A DNA stretch of 64,000 nt, taken from the NCBI GenBank assembly GCA_025558095.1, contig JAIVFI010000020.1:558001-622000 (forward strand), read 5' to 3'. The notes under the pieces are model-generated. The model ran no database searches and was not told the origin of the DNA. It was given only the letters and a program-made list of their open reading frames with translations. This DNA is from Hyaloraphidium curvatum. Lineage: Eukaryota > Monoblepharomycota > Hyaloraphidiomycetes > Hyaloraphidiales > Hyaloraphidiaceae. Position numbers and translations under genes: made by a program. This document shows, in pieces, positions 63,478 through 64,000 of the stretch. Each line of letters starts with the position of its first letter. The first letter of the stretch is position 1.

Positions 63478-64000
63478 GTGGAGGACGCGGCGCCGGTGAT
63501 TAGCGAAGGAACGGCGGAACCCGATGTGTATACGAATCGTAGCGTCCGCTCACTTGCCGACGTGGGTCCCGATCGCGCAAGTATGGCAGAGACCATAGAT
63601 CTACAGATTCCAGAGATGTCGCAGCGCAGCACGCGTATTCAAGCCTCCTTGCTGAATATTGCTCTCACGCCGTACCTGCCCGCTTGGTACCGCCGACCGC
63701 GTGGCAATGGAAAGGGTCAAACCTGGCGCCTCCCGAGTAAAGATGATGTGGATTTATTCCGATGTTGAAAGATAGGAGGCCTCCCGTGAGTGTGGCAAAC
63801 CCGTTGTACGTGTAACGTGGGGGCAGGTTCAACCATCTTGCTTGGCTCAGGCGAGGAGGCGTGGATACCCTTGCTACGTGCATCTGCAAGGTGCACATCC
63901 AGCGGATCTCGACAGTGATTGATCGGGATGACCAACCTCGGGGCGAGGAGGACGGGTCCTCGCGATCGAACGTTCCGAGGTTCCAACCCACCGTCAACGC
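63478..64000. other. right edge, no gene seen
   Basis: About 520 bases upstream of copy D to the window end. Frames on both strands lack domain features. It likely includes the copy D promoter. Confidence 0.4.

Overview
The window is eukaryotic nuclear DNA: very GC-rich and gene-dense, with genes on both strands and many short spliceosomal introns (about 42-110 nt, one of 332 nt). Reading frames rejoin in phase across GT...AG junctions in more than a dozen genes. Gene content (a class I peroxidase of the CCP/APX type, an EFM7/NNT1-type methyltransferase, a PAS-kinase-like kinase, a region resembling the GCR1 C-terminal domain, F-box, MYND and TMEM18 genes, a Ty3/gypsy gag remnant) fits a fungus, probably an early-diverging zoosporic lineage. 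That placement is an inference from gene families, not proven.

Left third (0-25 kb): GNAT-cupin fusion; alpha/beta hydrolase; secreted Cys-rich protein; a second, four-exon alpha/beta hydrolase; a multi-pass membrane protein (copy A of an undescribed 'CPC' family); half of a thioesterase; a bacterial-type phosphoribosyltransferase; an SDR; an F-box pseudogene; EFM7-like methyltransferase; DUS2-like tRNA dihydrouridine synthase; a membrane protein of unknown role; a type II membrane protein; a PASK-like kinase; a CCP/APX-type peroxidase; a third alpha/beta hydrolase; a P450.

Middle third (25-45 kb): a damaged AlkB-like gene; a duplicated first-exon fragment; an acidic nuclear-type protein; a 2.7 kb stretch without genes; a 20-exon, about 1105-residue orphan gene; a composite of HNH and gag fragments; an intact F-box gene (parent-like paralogue of the pseudogene) divergent from an ankyrin-MYND gene; another F-box gene; TMEM18; a GCR1_C-like regulator.

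Right third (45-64 kb): a Baeyer-Villiger-type FMO; a seven-exon secreted Cys-rich protein, whose upstream region and first exon are the source-like copy of the 26.5-27.2 kb fragment; a mucin-like repeat protein; a kinase with an N-terminal signal peptide; a MYND protein; decayed reading frames; a single-TM protein; and a cluster of three more CPC-family membrane genes (B, C, D), of which C is broken.

The strongest candidates for something undescribed are the four-member CPC membrane-protein family and the 20-exon orphan gene. Start codons were chosen at ATG; several longer open frames begin only at GTG or TTG and were shortened accordingly. Exon boundaries are my own reading of GT/AG sites that keep phase; none has transcript support.
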